A stretch of DNA of 64,000 bases from Linanthus parryae (Eukaryota > Streptophyta > Magnoliopsida > Ericales > Polemoniaceae). The notes under the pieces were generated by a model. It searched no databases, had not been told where the DNA came from, and saw only the letters and a list, made by a program, of their open reading frames with translations. Positions 9,772 through 20,689 of the stretch are shown one piece after another; position 1 is the stretch's first letter, and each line of letters opens with the position of its first letter. A program made the translations under genes and the position numbers. The stretch covers positions 67,192,991-67,256,990 of the forward strand of contig JALGPY010000003.1 of NCBI GenBank assembly GCA_023055425.1, written 5' to 3'.

Positions 9772-11285
9772 TGAAAGTGTGTAATGTAGACTAAATACAG
9801 GACCTAAATACTCTAGAAGGGGGGGGGGGGGGGTTGAATAGAGTATAGAAACTTTTTGCAAAACTCAAAGTTTAACAGAAAGACTTTGTGTGAAACTCAA
9901 ATCTCAAGGCCTTGAGATTTTAGTAAATTGTCTGAAACTTTCGAAGGCAAAACAGAAAGCTTCAAGGCCTTGAACTGTAAACAATTCTAAACAGCTTTTG
10001 AACCCTAGTTTAATTTGAGTTGTGTGCAGTAGATAATAATCAAACTGTAAAGTAAAGAACACAAAGCAATTTACAGAGTTCAGTCCCAATGGACCTAATC
10101 TCTGCCTGAGGGATCTAATCCCACTAGGATTGAGCAAACACTTCTTATTACTCACACAGAAACATCCCTAGATCTTCAAGCCTAAGTGATTTCCCTTACA
10201 CCTATACAGCTTGTGGTTCCAAACCTATCTAGTTCCAGCTACTAACTGTTGAGCTAACAAGAACCTCTTGTTGTTCACTTGAACAACAACCCACTAGGTT
10301 AAGGGAGGTTTAAGATAATATAAATATACACAGATAGAAGTACAAGTGAAGAACACATTAAAAAGATGAGCTGTTGAAGCCTGGATGTGTTCTTCTGGAA
10401 AACTGGATTGATTTGATCTTCTGGAATCTGGAATGAAGCTTGAATGATTGTGTGTATGAATGAATGATCTCCCACAAATTTTTCACAGCTCTCTGAGTAT
10501 TCTGCAAGCCTCTCTCTTCTTCAAAATTCAAACCAGTCTCTTTTATCCACAGCTGCAACTGATTGAGAGATTTTAGGATCTCAGTTCCTACAAATCCTCT
10601 TTCTGTTTTCAACTAAAATTCAAACAGCTCTAAGTGGATATCCGTTGGAGTTTGTTGAGATTGCTCCTGCACGTTTAACAACCCTGAAACAGCATTGAAA
10701 CACAGCAACAACAAAATCCAGAAAGATAACAGTGCTGTGATTGTTTGGTTATCCAGTTTCTGATAAAACTGTTTAACAGACTAGAACAATAACCTTTATA
10801 TCTTCTAAAACATATGAATCATGAAAAAACAAGTTTAAGATACTTAGGAGTGAGTAAACTAATCACAATACTAAGAATCACAACCTGCAAGAAAGAATCA
10901 ACTTAGTTCTGTAAAAACTGTTAGCAGCTCAAGGCACATCTCAAGGCCTTGGAGCTCTGAACCTGCTTCACAGATATTCAAATTTAAACTAGATAACTTT
11001 GATTCTTCCTGTTCTGATCATCTGCAATTGTGTTAGATATATAAATAGTGTAATCCATAAGTATATGCAGTAAATCCCTGACCTGTATCATCAGATATCC
11101 AATCTGCAACACAGAACTATTAGAACATATAGCAGAATAGAATAACTCTAAAGGCTTTGAAGTTCAGTCAATATCTCAAGGCCTTGGGATAACTGAGATG
11201 CTTTGCTGCTTATGTCTTAGTCTTTGTCTTTCATCACTCAAAACAATTACCAACCAAAACAAATTCAAGGGTCTTTGACTCAACA
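9772..11285 (-). repeat. Solo LTR of a Sirevirus-type copia element
   Basis: A 1,514-bp LTR without internal region. On the minus strand it starts TGTTGAGTCAAAG and ends CACTTTCA (TG...CA). It is flanked by a perfect 5-bp TSD, aactt, at 9767-9771 and 11286-11290. It shares with the LTRs of the Sirevirus-like element at 13562-24317 the terminal block around ttctagagtatt and the repeated palindromic word CAAGGCCTTG (9907, 9965, 10946 and 11176). The C-run preceding that block is expanded here to about 15 (a G-run on the plus strand, 9819-9833). It was probably formed by unequal recombination between two LTRs. Confidence 0.87.
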
Positions 11286-11290
11286 AACTT

Positions 11291-13556
11291 TACCACACTT
11301 CACCAAATACTCTATCACCAATAAAACTCACTTCATTGCAATGGTGAATCACTTCTTGAATTGTTAATCGGGATTCTGGATATGATTTCTATTTTACTTT
11401 TTGGCATAATTTCTTAGTATCCATCCTTAGATTTTCGAAACCATCACGATGCCTCCTTCAATTTTAAAACTACCGTAAATCATTGTAACTTTCTCTCTCT
11501 AAAAGAAATTTTCTCTCTCCTCTCCCTACAAACCAGTTCAGAGCCTCCATTACCGGCGGGCAACTCCTTGCCGGAGTTGTCCGCTGGTCCTTCCTTTCTC
11601 GTCTTTACCCACATGCAATAAATAAATCACCACCCCATCACTCCTCTGTCGCCGTTTTGCCTACCAGTGGCTTCCCGATGCATATTTACCCACCGGCGCC
11701 ACCACCAAGCTTTTTTCAGGCTGTTTTCTTTTCTTCGTTGCCCGATCTGTCTTCACCCGTGAGTGGGCGCTGTTTTGCAGCCTATTTCTTCTCGTCAGTT
11801 TCCATGGCTGCTATGGCAGTCCCTTAGTTTCCCGTGTCTCCCCAGGGTGGTAGAAGTGTGGCAACACCCTTGCCATGAAACCGTAGTTCTCACCGCCGGT
11901 GAGATGGCCGGACTTCGCATCTCCTCCTCTCGTTGGTTGTTCTCAGGTGAGATGGTTATGGTTTGGGTGTGGCGACCCCTGCCTTCAACTCACAAGGTAA
12001 ATTTTTCATAAAATAATCTATATACTAAGATAGCTAAGAGCTTTTTTTTGTTGAGAAATGGCATAATTTCATAATTAAAATCCCAAACATTGCAATACAG
12101 TGAAAGAAGACATAAAAGATGAAATCAAGAGCAACAAGCTTTGATTGCGAACATAAAAAATTGGAAAAAAGTAAAAAAAAAAAATACTTACTTGAAAACA
12201 TAAACGATGAGCTGAGAATCAGCATAACTCAGCAATTCTTCTGTAGCAGGTGGGTCCTGAGCACTCCAAAATCACAAGATCTGATAGATGCCAAATCAGA
12301 AAGGAAAGTGAAATGGGAGGTGATAAGAGGCTGGTGAGAAATCAAACGGACGGATAAATGATATATTATGAATCATTGAATCGAAATAAACCTAAATTTC
12401 CAAAAGGCAATATAAGCATGTCAAGGCTTCAGTAAAGATTGTTGTTGATACCCCAGGATTATGGATAGTTCTAAGGAGGAAAGATGAGAAAAGAGTCGGC
12501 TGGATTTGGGAATCCCTCCAAGAATGTTTGAAAGAGGTGGAAACCAAGTCTAAAAGTGGCAATGATCATGAGAAGACAAATTCGTTGATATACATACTTA
12601 CCATATGAATTATTGAGATTTCAAGCCCACTTGAAACCACGTGAACAAACATACAAGCATTGAGATGACGCAAAAAAAAAAAAAAACGCAATGACCATAA
12701 AATCTAAGAGAAAGAACAAACCAAAGTATAGAATTCAGGACAAGTAACTGGTTGTTCGAATTGAAGAGGTTTGTCCCAAATCTCAACACTTCCAGCGAGG
12801 AGCATCGTAATGTGAGATTGTTGTGGAACAGTCAAGAGAACCCTCTAAAACACACTTGCAAAGAATCGATAAGATTGGGACTTGAAAGGCATTACCACAT
12901 GTTTATGAAATTTATTTTGATGAGTATCTTGGACATGCTCCAATTGACTCTAAAATGTCGGTGATTTATTACTCGGTAGTATGGGAAGAAAAGCAAGAAG
13001 GCACAATTTCGGTTTCGGGAAGCAAATTTCTACCTTTTTCTTGGATTGTTGGGAGAGATATCTCGAGAAAAATTTCCAAATGAGATGGATAAAAATTGAC
13101 GATAAATGGAGATTTGGTTGGCATTTTCAAAGGGGTGGGTAAATGTGCTGAGGGAGACGGGTAAATGTCAAGATGATGGCGAGAAATGGAAGGTGTAGGC
13201 ACTGTAGACGAGACACCTAGATGCTGAGCAGATTCTACAAGAAAAGGGTATTATCGTGATACCCTCATCAAGTTCGCGATGGAATGGTTTGTTGGTAGAG
13301 AATGGGATGTGAGTATTTCCTCTCTTAATGGCCTTGGAAACCTTGGTAGTTGGCGTTTCTAGTATTAAGAATGGGGGTTTCTACCAAGTATCCTTCAGAT
13401 CAAAGAAATTGATGAGCTTTGCAGACATTTTGATTACCTTCAACCGTGCTTGATTGATTTTTAGGTTGATTAGGGGATGAACGGGCTTTGCTTTCTGAAT
13501 TGGAGAAGTTAAATGGTCATAGTCACCTTGGTTGCGGTCAATCAATCGTCGATGAA
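11291..13556. other. Mixed unique sequence between solo LTR and Sirevirus
   Basis: No gene is firmly recognised. 11500-11960 is GC-richer and CT-rich with CCGG-containing repeats. 12040-12340 begins with a T-run followed by gagaaatggcataatttcat, resembling a LINE 3' end on the minus strand, but no TSD was found. Two open stretches (12393-12607 and 12752-12964, plus) look exon-like but match nothing I know. An A15 run lies at about 12671-12685. Confidence 0.4.
12393..12607 (+). pseudogene. Unrecognised exon-like open frame
   Basis: An open stretch of about 70 codons without its own ATG, containing IVVDTPGLWIVLRRKDEKR and VGWIWESLQECLKEVETK before a TGA stop. The composition looks like globular protein rather than low-complexity sequence. 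I cannot assign a family. It may be an exon or captured fragment of a host gene, or a chance frame. Confidence 0.25.
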
Positions 13557-13561
13557 GATTG

Positions 13562-14029
13562 TGATAGTTCAGGCTCATGAGTTTGAATGAGTTTACAAAC
13601 TCAGGGGGAGTTTTATCCTTGATGATGAAAGCCACAAGATCAGAGATACTAAGTCTCAAAGCTCCAAAGCTTTGAGATACTGTAATGTTTATGCTAATTA
13701 TATTGTGCTTAAAAGTTTCTATGATTGCAGGCTTGGATATTGGATTGAGTGATGAGTGTATCATTCAATATTGTCTCTTGCAAATATTATTGAGTCTATG
13801 ATTAGATTGTGTAAGTCTCACAGATTGGAGGATTCAGTTTTAAGTTCAAACTTGTAAACTAGCAATCAAAGCTCCAAAGCTTTGAGATTGCCTTATGCTC
13901 TTAACTGATGAACTGTGCTTAACTGCTTTTTGTATGCAGGAAGACTTAGATGGATTCAAAACTGGATAATGAGTTATTCTAACTCCTTATTATGTTACTT
14001 ATCTTGTCTTACACACACACACACACACT

Positions 14030-14069
<40 letters not shown>

Positions 14070-15109
14070 TCGTGGCTATTTATATTGGATTTTATCTAAG
14101 GCAAAAATAGCTAGGGTATATGTATAAACTGTCTGTCTAACAGATCAGATTATGTAGCTTGTTTGTCTTGATTTTGTTTGGTCTAGGTTCCTGAGTATGT
14201 TCAGGTTTTTTGGCCGTCCAAACGTCCCTAAACAAACTTAATAGCTATCCAAGCATAGCTGCTGAAAGAAGCATATCAGGGGTGAGGATTTGTAGGAAAT
14301 CAGTTCCTAAAATATCTCAAGTAGTTGCAGGTTGTTGATAAAAGCTGGAGTTTGAATTTCAAACAAGAGAGACACAGAGAGAGGCTGATCAACAGAGAAA
14401 TTGAAGAGAGTTACATACGTGGGATATCAAGTTACACAACTCTTCAATCATTCAAGCAATTCAACACTGCAAGAGAAGAAGATCATTCATCAAATCTGAA
14501 GAACACTTCCAAGCTTCATTTGCTTATCTTTTATGTGTTCTTCAAACTGTACTGAACTTCTATTTTTCTTTTTTATTTTCTCAACCTCACAAACTTAGAA
14601 GTTTAGTTTTTCAAGTGAAAAACAAGAGGTTCTTATTGTTTCAACATGTTGTATCTGTTACAAGATAGGTTTGGAACCACAAGATGTATAAGTGTAAGGT
14701 AGCTCACTTAGGCTTGAGATCTGGGGCTAAATATGAGTGATTAATAGGAAGTGTGTTGAAATCTTAGAGGGATTAGATCCCTCAGGAAGAGACTAGGTCC
14801 AATTATGATCGAACTCTGTAAAAATCCATGTGTTCTTGAGTTTTACTTTGTTGCTTTTCATTCCTGTTGCTATTCAGTTCAGAACAGATAGTTCCAAAGC
14901 TTTGGAGGATTTCCTATCTCAATGCTTTGAAGTCTATGATAGTTGCAATTGTGTCTCAAGCTATTCAAACCTTTTCGTAAGATTTGAGATTTCACTTGAA
15001 CATTAGCTTTAAGTTTTCAAAGGCTAATTTTGAGCAAAAGTTTCCATACTCTATTCACCCCCCTTCTAGAGTATTAGATCCTGTTTTATACTTGGATTAC
15101 AAACTTTCA
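13562..15109 (+). repeat. Element E 5' LTR
   Basis: 1,548 bp, TGATAG...TTTCA, directly followed by the primer-binding site. It contains several CAAAGCTTTG palindromes (13669, 13876 and 14895) and a mixed CA/TA microsatellite at 14012-14069. It is clearly diverged from the 3' LTR, including indels, so the insertion is not recent. Confidence 0.9.
14012..14069 (+). repeat. (CA)n(TA)n(CA)n microsatellite in the 5' LTR
   Basis: An ACAC run, then about 12 TA units, then a second ACAC run. It lies at the homologous position to the long CA array in the 3' LTR. Confidence 0.9.
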
Positions 15110-15111
15110 AT

Positions 15112-15123
15112 TGGTATCAGAGC
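15112..15123 (+). other. Element E primer-binding site (tRNA-iMet)
   Basis: TGGTATCAGAGC, complementary to the 3' end of initiator tRNA-Met, two bases after the 5' LTR, as in most plant copia elements. Confidence 0.92.
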
Positions 15124-15161
15124 TTGGGTCACTGATTAAAAGATCTAACAATCTTGTGACA

Positions 15162-17010
15162 ATGAGTAATGTAGGTGATGCAGAATTCTCACAGAGAAGA
15201 GAAGCCAACAGACCTCCACTATTCTTTGGTGATAAGTTTTTGCATTGGAAGGCATTGATGAAAATGTTCATTATACACCAGGACATGGAGCTGTGGTCAA
15301 TTGTTGTTAATGGTACCAATATATTCTATACTACCTCTGATGGAATCAGGACTGTCAAACCAGAAGAAGATATATCAGTTACTGAACTGGAAAAGGTATC
15401 AAAAAATTACATAGCTTTGAACTTATTATATTGTGCTCTTAGGGCAGATGAGTTCAACATAATATCAAACAGCAAGAGTGCCAAGGAAATCTGGGACAAA
15501 TTGGCTGTCACTTGAAGGAACTAGCCAAGTCAAACAGACCAAAATCAATATCCTTCTGAGGCAGTATGAACTGTTCAAGATGAATTCTGATGAATCCATC
15601 AAGGACCTGATATTGTGAACAACTTGGAACCTTTGGGAAAGGCTTTCTCAAATGAAGAAAAAGTCAGAAAGATCCTAAGAAGTTTTCCAAAAGCCAAGTG
15701 AGAACCAAAGACAACTGCAATTGAGAAAGCACATGATTTGAGTTTTTTTGAGCTAGATGATCTGCAAGGCAAGCTGCTCACTCATGAGATCTCAATGAAG
15801 GAAGTATATGGTGACATGAGTGACAACATCAAGAACCTGACACTCATGGCAAATGATAATGAAAAATCTCAAAGCCTTGAACAGGAGGACGATGAGGCCT
15901 TAGCCTTGATCTCCAAATCCTTGGCCAGAATCTTGAAGAAGAAAAAGAGCTTTGGAAACAAGGACTATAACAAGGAAAAAGCCATATCCTCAAGTAGAAA
16001 GGATCAAGAGGTAAATCTTCTTCACATTTATATAAACATAAGTAATGAATTTCTTTGAATGTGGAGATGCATATCATTTGGTAAGAGATTGTCCACAAAA
16101 GAAGAAAAAAGGCAATTTCCTAAAAAAGAAAATGATAGCAGAAGGAAGAAAGCAATGGTGGCTTCATGGAGTGATTCTGATTCTTCAACAGACTCAGAGT
16201 CTGATGATGAGCAGGCCAATCTTTGCTTAATGGCTGCGCATGGAGAAGAAATAGGCTCGGACAAGCATATCGAAGAACTGATAAAGAATCTTCTTGCAAG
16301 TCCTTCTGATTTTTTGCCTGAAGTCTTCGAAAGTATGTTTTTAAATTAGGGAAGTCATAGGAATGAGATTGATTCCTTGAAAATAAAGTTTCATGAGCAG
16401 GCCAAGGAGAATTTAGATTTGATCTTTCAAAAAAAGAGTCTTGAAGCAACTAAGTTGAAAATTGATAGTGAATTCAAAGCCTTGGACAGCAGATTCAAAG
16501 CTTTGAAAGCACAAGTCAAAGAAGTTGTTGATCAAAATTCTATTTTAACTGATAAGTATGTTGATCTAAAGAATCATTCAGATAATTTAGAATACATAAA
16601 ACTTCTTTGACTGAGAAGCTTCAAGAATCTAAGAATATCTCATCAACCTTTGCAGGCTCAGAACAAAAGCTTAATCTCATGCTTGGAGGAAGTATGCATT
16701 CAGTTTACAAAAGTGGAGTTGGTTATAATCCAAATTTTTCAAAAAAAAAACAAAAAAAACAAACCACATCTGTTAAATCTGGAAGCATACATTCTCCAAA
16801 ATGTCATTACTGTGGAAAAATTGGACATATTAAGTTGACTTGCCACTTTAGAAGGGCAAAACCGCATATATTGAGGAACACCTATCCTTATCAGCTTAAG
16901 GGACAAGTGAGAATGATTTGGATTCCAAAAGGAATCAGACCACCTAACATGGTTGATTCTGAGTATGAATCCAAATTCTACACTTGGTCTAATAGCCTGT
17001 TAAGGCATTG
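15162..17010 (+). pseudogene. Element E gag, broken
   Basis: Copia Gag forms the virus-like particle. The ATG at 15162 starts MSNVGDAEFSQRREANRPP, followed by FFGDKFLHWKALMKMFIIHQ and SAKEIWDKL of the UBN2-type Gag domain. Frame breaks occur near 15515, 15615, 15720, 16050, 16350 and 16610. A first zinc knuckle (FFECGDAYHLVRDC, first Cys replaced by Phe) lies near 16050. A lysine-rich, coiled-coil-like region (16380-16600) follows, then an intact second knuckle, CHYCGKIGHIKLTC, near 16800-16845. Two knuckles separated by a long charged region fit Sirevirus Gag. Confidence 0.85.
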
Positions 17011-17056
17011 ATTGAATTTTGCAGGATGCCACCAAAGTTTTGATGGATCAAAAATG

Positions 17057-18350
17057 AAATTTTTGACAGTGGTTGTTCCAGGCATATGAGTGGAAAGAAA
17101 TCTTTATTCAATGATATTAAAGAGCAATCTGGAGGAACAATCACACTTGGTGACAAATCTAAATGCAATATAATTGGTATGGGAGTATTGGTAATGATTC
17201 TGCAAGTTCAGTTTCTGATGTTTATTTAGTTGAAGGTTTAAATTATAATCTACTTAGTATATCTCAATTGTGTGATAGAGGTAACAAAGTAGTTTTTGAC
17301 AAGGAAAAATATGTGGTGCAAGATGACAAATCAGGAAATTGCAGGTGAAAGTCTGAAGTGTCTCAAAGATTTGAAGGAAGACTCAAAATTTTGGCATAGA
17401 AAGCTTGGGCATGCATGCATACAATGTACAAGCTCATCTCAAAAGACTTGGTAAGAGGTTTACCAAACCTGAAATTCAAAGGTGATGAAATTCGTAAGGC
17501 ATGTACCCATGGTAACCAAGAGCTCATTCAAGCCAAAATACTTTATAAGTACCTCTAGACCCTTGGAATTGATGTATATGGAATTGTGTGGTCCTATGAG
17601 GGTTCAGACACCCAAATGTAAGTGATATATGCTTGTTGTGGCAGATGATTATTCTAGATTTAAATGGGTTATGTTCATTAGAGATAAACCTGAAGCAATG
17701 TCTGAATTCTCAAATCTTCGTAAAGAGCTTCAAACTTCGAAAAACTAACATGTTTTATCAATTAGAAGTGATGATGGTAGAGAATTTGATCGGCTTGATT
17801 TTGATTTATTTTGTGCAAAGCATGACATCTCACACAAGTTTTCTGCACCTAGAACTCCTCAACAGAATGGAGTAGTTAAGAGGAAAAATAGGACACTTGA
17901 AGACATGTCTAGAACCATGCTACTTGAAAGTATTTTTCCAAAGTATTTGTGGGAAGAAGCTGTTAACACTGCCAACTTTGTGCTGAATAGATGTTTGATT
18001 ATACCTATTTTGAAGAAAACTCCTTATGAACTGTTTAAAGGTAGAAAGCCAAGTGTTTCTTATTTAAACCCTTTTGGCTGTACTTTTTATGTGCATAATA
18101 ATGGCAAGGATAGTCTTGGAAAATTTGATGATAGAAGTGATGAAGGTGTATTTCTTGGTTATTCACAAACTAGCTAAGCATATAGAGTTTTCAATAAGAG
18201 AACTAAGATTGTAGAGGAGAGTGTTTATGTGATTTTTGATGAAAGTGCTGATGATTCCTTGAGTGAGAGTTTTGCAGATCTCACCTTGAATAAGTATGAT
18301 ACATATGATGATTATGAGAAAGAGAAAAGAAGCAAAACTAACTTGCACGA
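17057..18350 (+). pseudogene. Element E protease-integrase region, broken
   Basis: The protease active-site block FDSGCSRHMSGKKSLF lies at about 17063-17110. GAG-pre-integrase follows (YNLLSISQLCDRGNKVVF at 17243-17300, then WHRKLGHACIQ). Integrase core blocks include [31 protein letters not shown] (17855-17910) and PYELFKGRKPSVSYLNPFG (18030-18080), ending with GVFLGYS and a TAG at about 18175. Several frameshifts (near 17200, 17345, 17740 and 17870) make it non-functional. These domains would mature the polyprotein and insert the cDNA. Confidence 0.85.
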
Positions 18351-18649
18351 ACAGTCATAAGAATCTCAAGACCTTGAACATCCTGCTGAGTTAAAATCTC
18401 AAAGCCTTGAGACTGGAATTGACAGAACACAATGTGCTCCAGCTACTGGATCAAGTTCTCAAACGATTGAAAAGATTTTTGGAGAGCCAGAACCCTAGAC
18501 ACCAAGGAAGAGGTTCAAGTATTTGGCAGCTCATCCAATAAACAGTATCATATAAGATCCTACAACTGGTACATAGACCAGAGGACAGTTAAGAAACTCG
18601 TGTGCATTCAGTGCTTTTGTATCCATTATTGAACCTAAAAAGAGACATT

Positions 18650-20139
18650 AGAATATGCAGATTTGATCATTGCAATGCAGAATGAGTTTGAATGGAATGT
18701 TTGGAACTTGGTTCCCAGGCCAAAGACACAATCACTGATTTGAACTAGATGGGTGTTCAGAAACAAACTTGATGAAAATGGTAAGGTTGTGAGAAACAAA
18801 GCTAGACTTGTGGCACAGGGGTATAATCAAGAAGAATTAATTTGATTATGAGGAGACATTTTCTCATGTAGCCAGGTTAGAAGCTATCAGAATACTTCTT
18901 GCATTTGCATCCCATAAACATATAAAGCTTTTGCAAATGGATGTCAAATGTGCTTTCTTAAATGATTATTTACAAGAAGAAGCATATGTTGCTCAACCAT
19001 CTGGTTTTGAAGATGACAATTTACCTGATCATGTTGACAAATTAGACAAAGGTCTTTATGGCCTTAAGCAAGCTCGAAGGGCTTGGTATGACAGACTCTC
19101 AAAGTTTTTACTTCACAATGGTTTCAAGAGAGGTATAGTAGAAAAAACTATTTTTATTAAGAATCATGAAAATGATTTTTTAGTAGTACAAATTTATATC
19201 AATGATATACTATTTGGTGCTACTAATGATGCTGATATTTCAAATCTAATGTGCAGAAAATTCAATATGAGCTTAATGGGAGAATTGAATTTCTTTCTTG
19301 GAATTCATGTACATCAAATGGAGAAAGGAATATTTGTACATCAAGGGAAATATAACAAGGACTTATTAAACAAGTATAATATGTCTCAATCCAAGGTAGC
19401 AAAGACACCTATGAGTTCAAAATTATCCTTAGACAAGGATACAAGTGGTAAGAGTATGAATCAAAAGGATTAAAGAGATATGATTGGTTCACTATTGTAT
19501 CAACCTGCTAGTAGACTAGATATTATGTTTAGTGTCTGTATCTGTGAAAGTTTTCAAGCATATCCTAAGGAAATTCATTTCATTGCTGTTAAAAGGATTT
19601 TTCAGATATTTGAATGGAACCAAAGACTTGGGGCTTTGGTATCCAAGAGAACTAATTTCATGTTGAGTGGTTATTCAGATGCAGACTTTGCAGGCTACAA
19701 AGTGGATAGAAAGAGTACTTCAGGGTGTTGCCAATTACTTGGTTCATCACCGATTAGTTGCCATTCAAAGAATCAAAAATCAGTAGCCTTGTCAACTGCA
19801 GAAGCTGAATACATTGCAGCTGGTGCTTGTTGTTCACAAGTACTATGGAATGCTCAACAATTAAGAGATCTTGGATATGAATTCAGAAATGTGCCTATCA
19901 ACTTTTATAATACAAGTGCCATTTCAATATCAAAGAATTCGGTGCAACATTCCACAACTAAGCATATTGATGTAAGACATCATTTCATAAGAGATCATGC
20001 TGAAAAAGGTCATGTATCTTTATCTTTCATTTCAACTACTATGCAAATAGCATATATTTTCACTGAAACTTTGCTAGATGAGATGTTTGCATCCCTAAGG
20101 CTTGAATTGGGTATGTTAAATCATGATGCATTGATTTAA
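18650..20139 (+). pseudogene. Element E reverse transcriptase-RNase H, nearly open but mutated
   Basis: RVT_2-type copia RT starts near WVFRNKLDENGKVVRNKAR (18750-18807), then QMDVKCAFLNDYLQEEAYV, LYGLKQARRAWYDRL and the active-site region IYINDILFGATN. The canonical YVDD is YIND, so a catalytic Asp is replaced by Asn. RNase H follows with YSDADFAGY, STSGCCQLLG and ALSTAEAEYIAAGACCSQ, ending at the TAA at 20137-20139. There is one in-frame TAA between RT and RNase H at 19471-19473. This is the best-preserved part of the element. Confidence 0.88.
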
Positions 20140-20149
20140 GGGGGAGTAT

Positions 20150-20689
20150 TAGTTCTTATATGTATTATGTGTGAAAATCTCCAAGCCTTGAGATCATACT
20201 TTCCTAGACTTGAAATTATGCTTCAAAGCTTTGAAGTTTTCTGGCAGCCTTGAAAATTCTCAAAGCTTTGGGCTACTGTTTCAAAGCTTTGATGAATATG
20301 ATGTGTAATTTTATTTAAAAATTGGATCAAAAAATATTTTGTAGTATTTGATGGATAATTGCAGAATATTTTAAATGTTCATAGATTTGTTCAAAATATC
20401 CCAAAAATATCTCAAGTATATCTTTAAAGATTTGATTTTTCATGCAATCCTATTTTGAGTCCATACCTACTTAAGCCAACTTCAGGGCTTTTTCTCTCAT
20501 TCTCAATATCTTTTTCTCCGTCTTTATCTATATTTTCCTATTTCTCTCTAAACCCTCTGAAAACCCTAAATCCAATAGAGAAAATCTGAAAGAATCAAGC
20601 AGCAAGGTGAGGGTTGTTCAAAGAAAACCAAGAGGAAATAAAAAAGGAAGATCACCATTCATGGATAAGACTCTGAATCTACAGCAAGC
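20150..20689 (+). other. Element E spacer between pol and the extra ORF
   Basis: Non-coding spacer rich in palindromic CAAAGCTTTG words (20222-20292), followed by a CT-rich stretch at 20490-20560 that could be a 5' leader for a separate mRNA of the downstream ORF. No splice or promoter evidence is available. Confidence 0.5.

Noticed and set aside
12040..12340. Short LINE 3' end on the minus strand
   Set aside because: The T-run and following bases resemble a LINE tail, but no TSD or RT/RNase H domain supports it.
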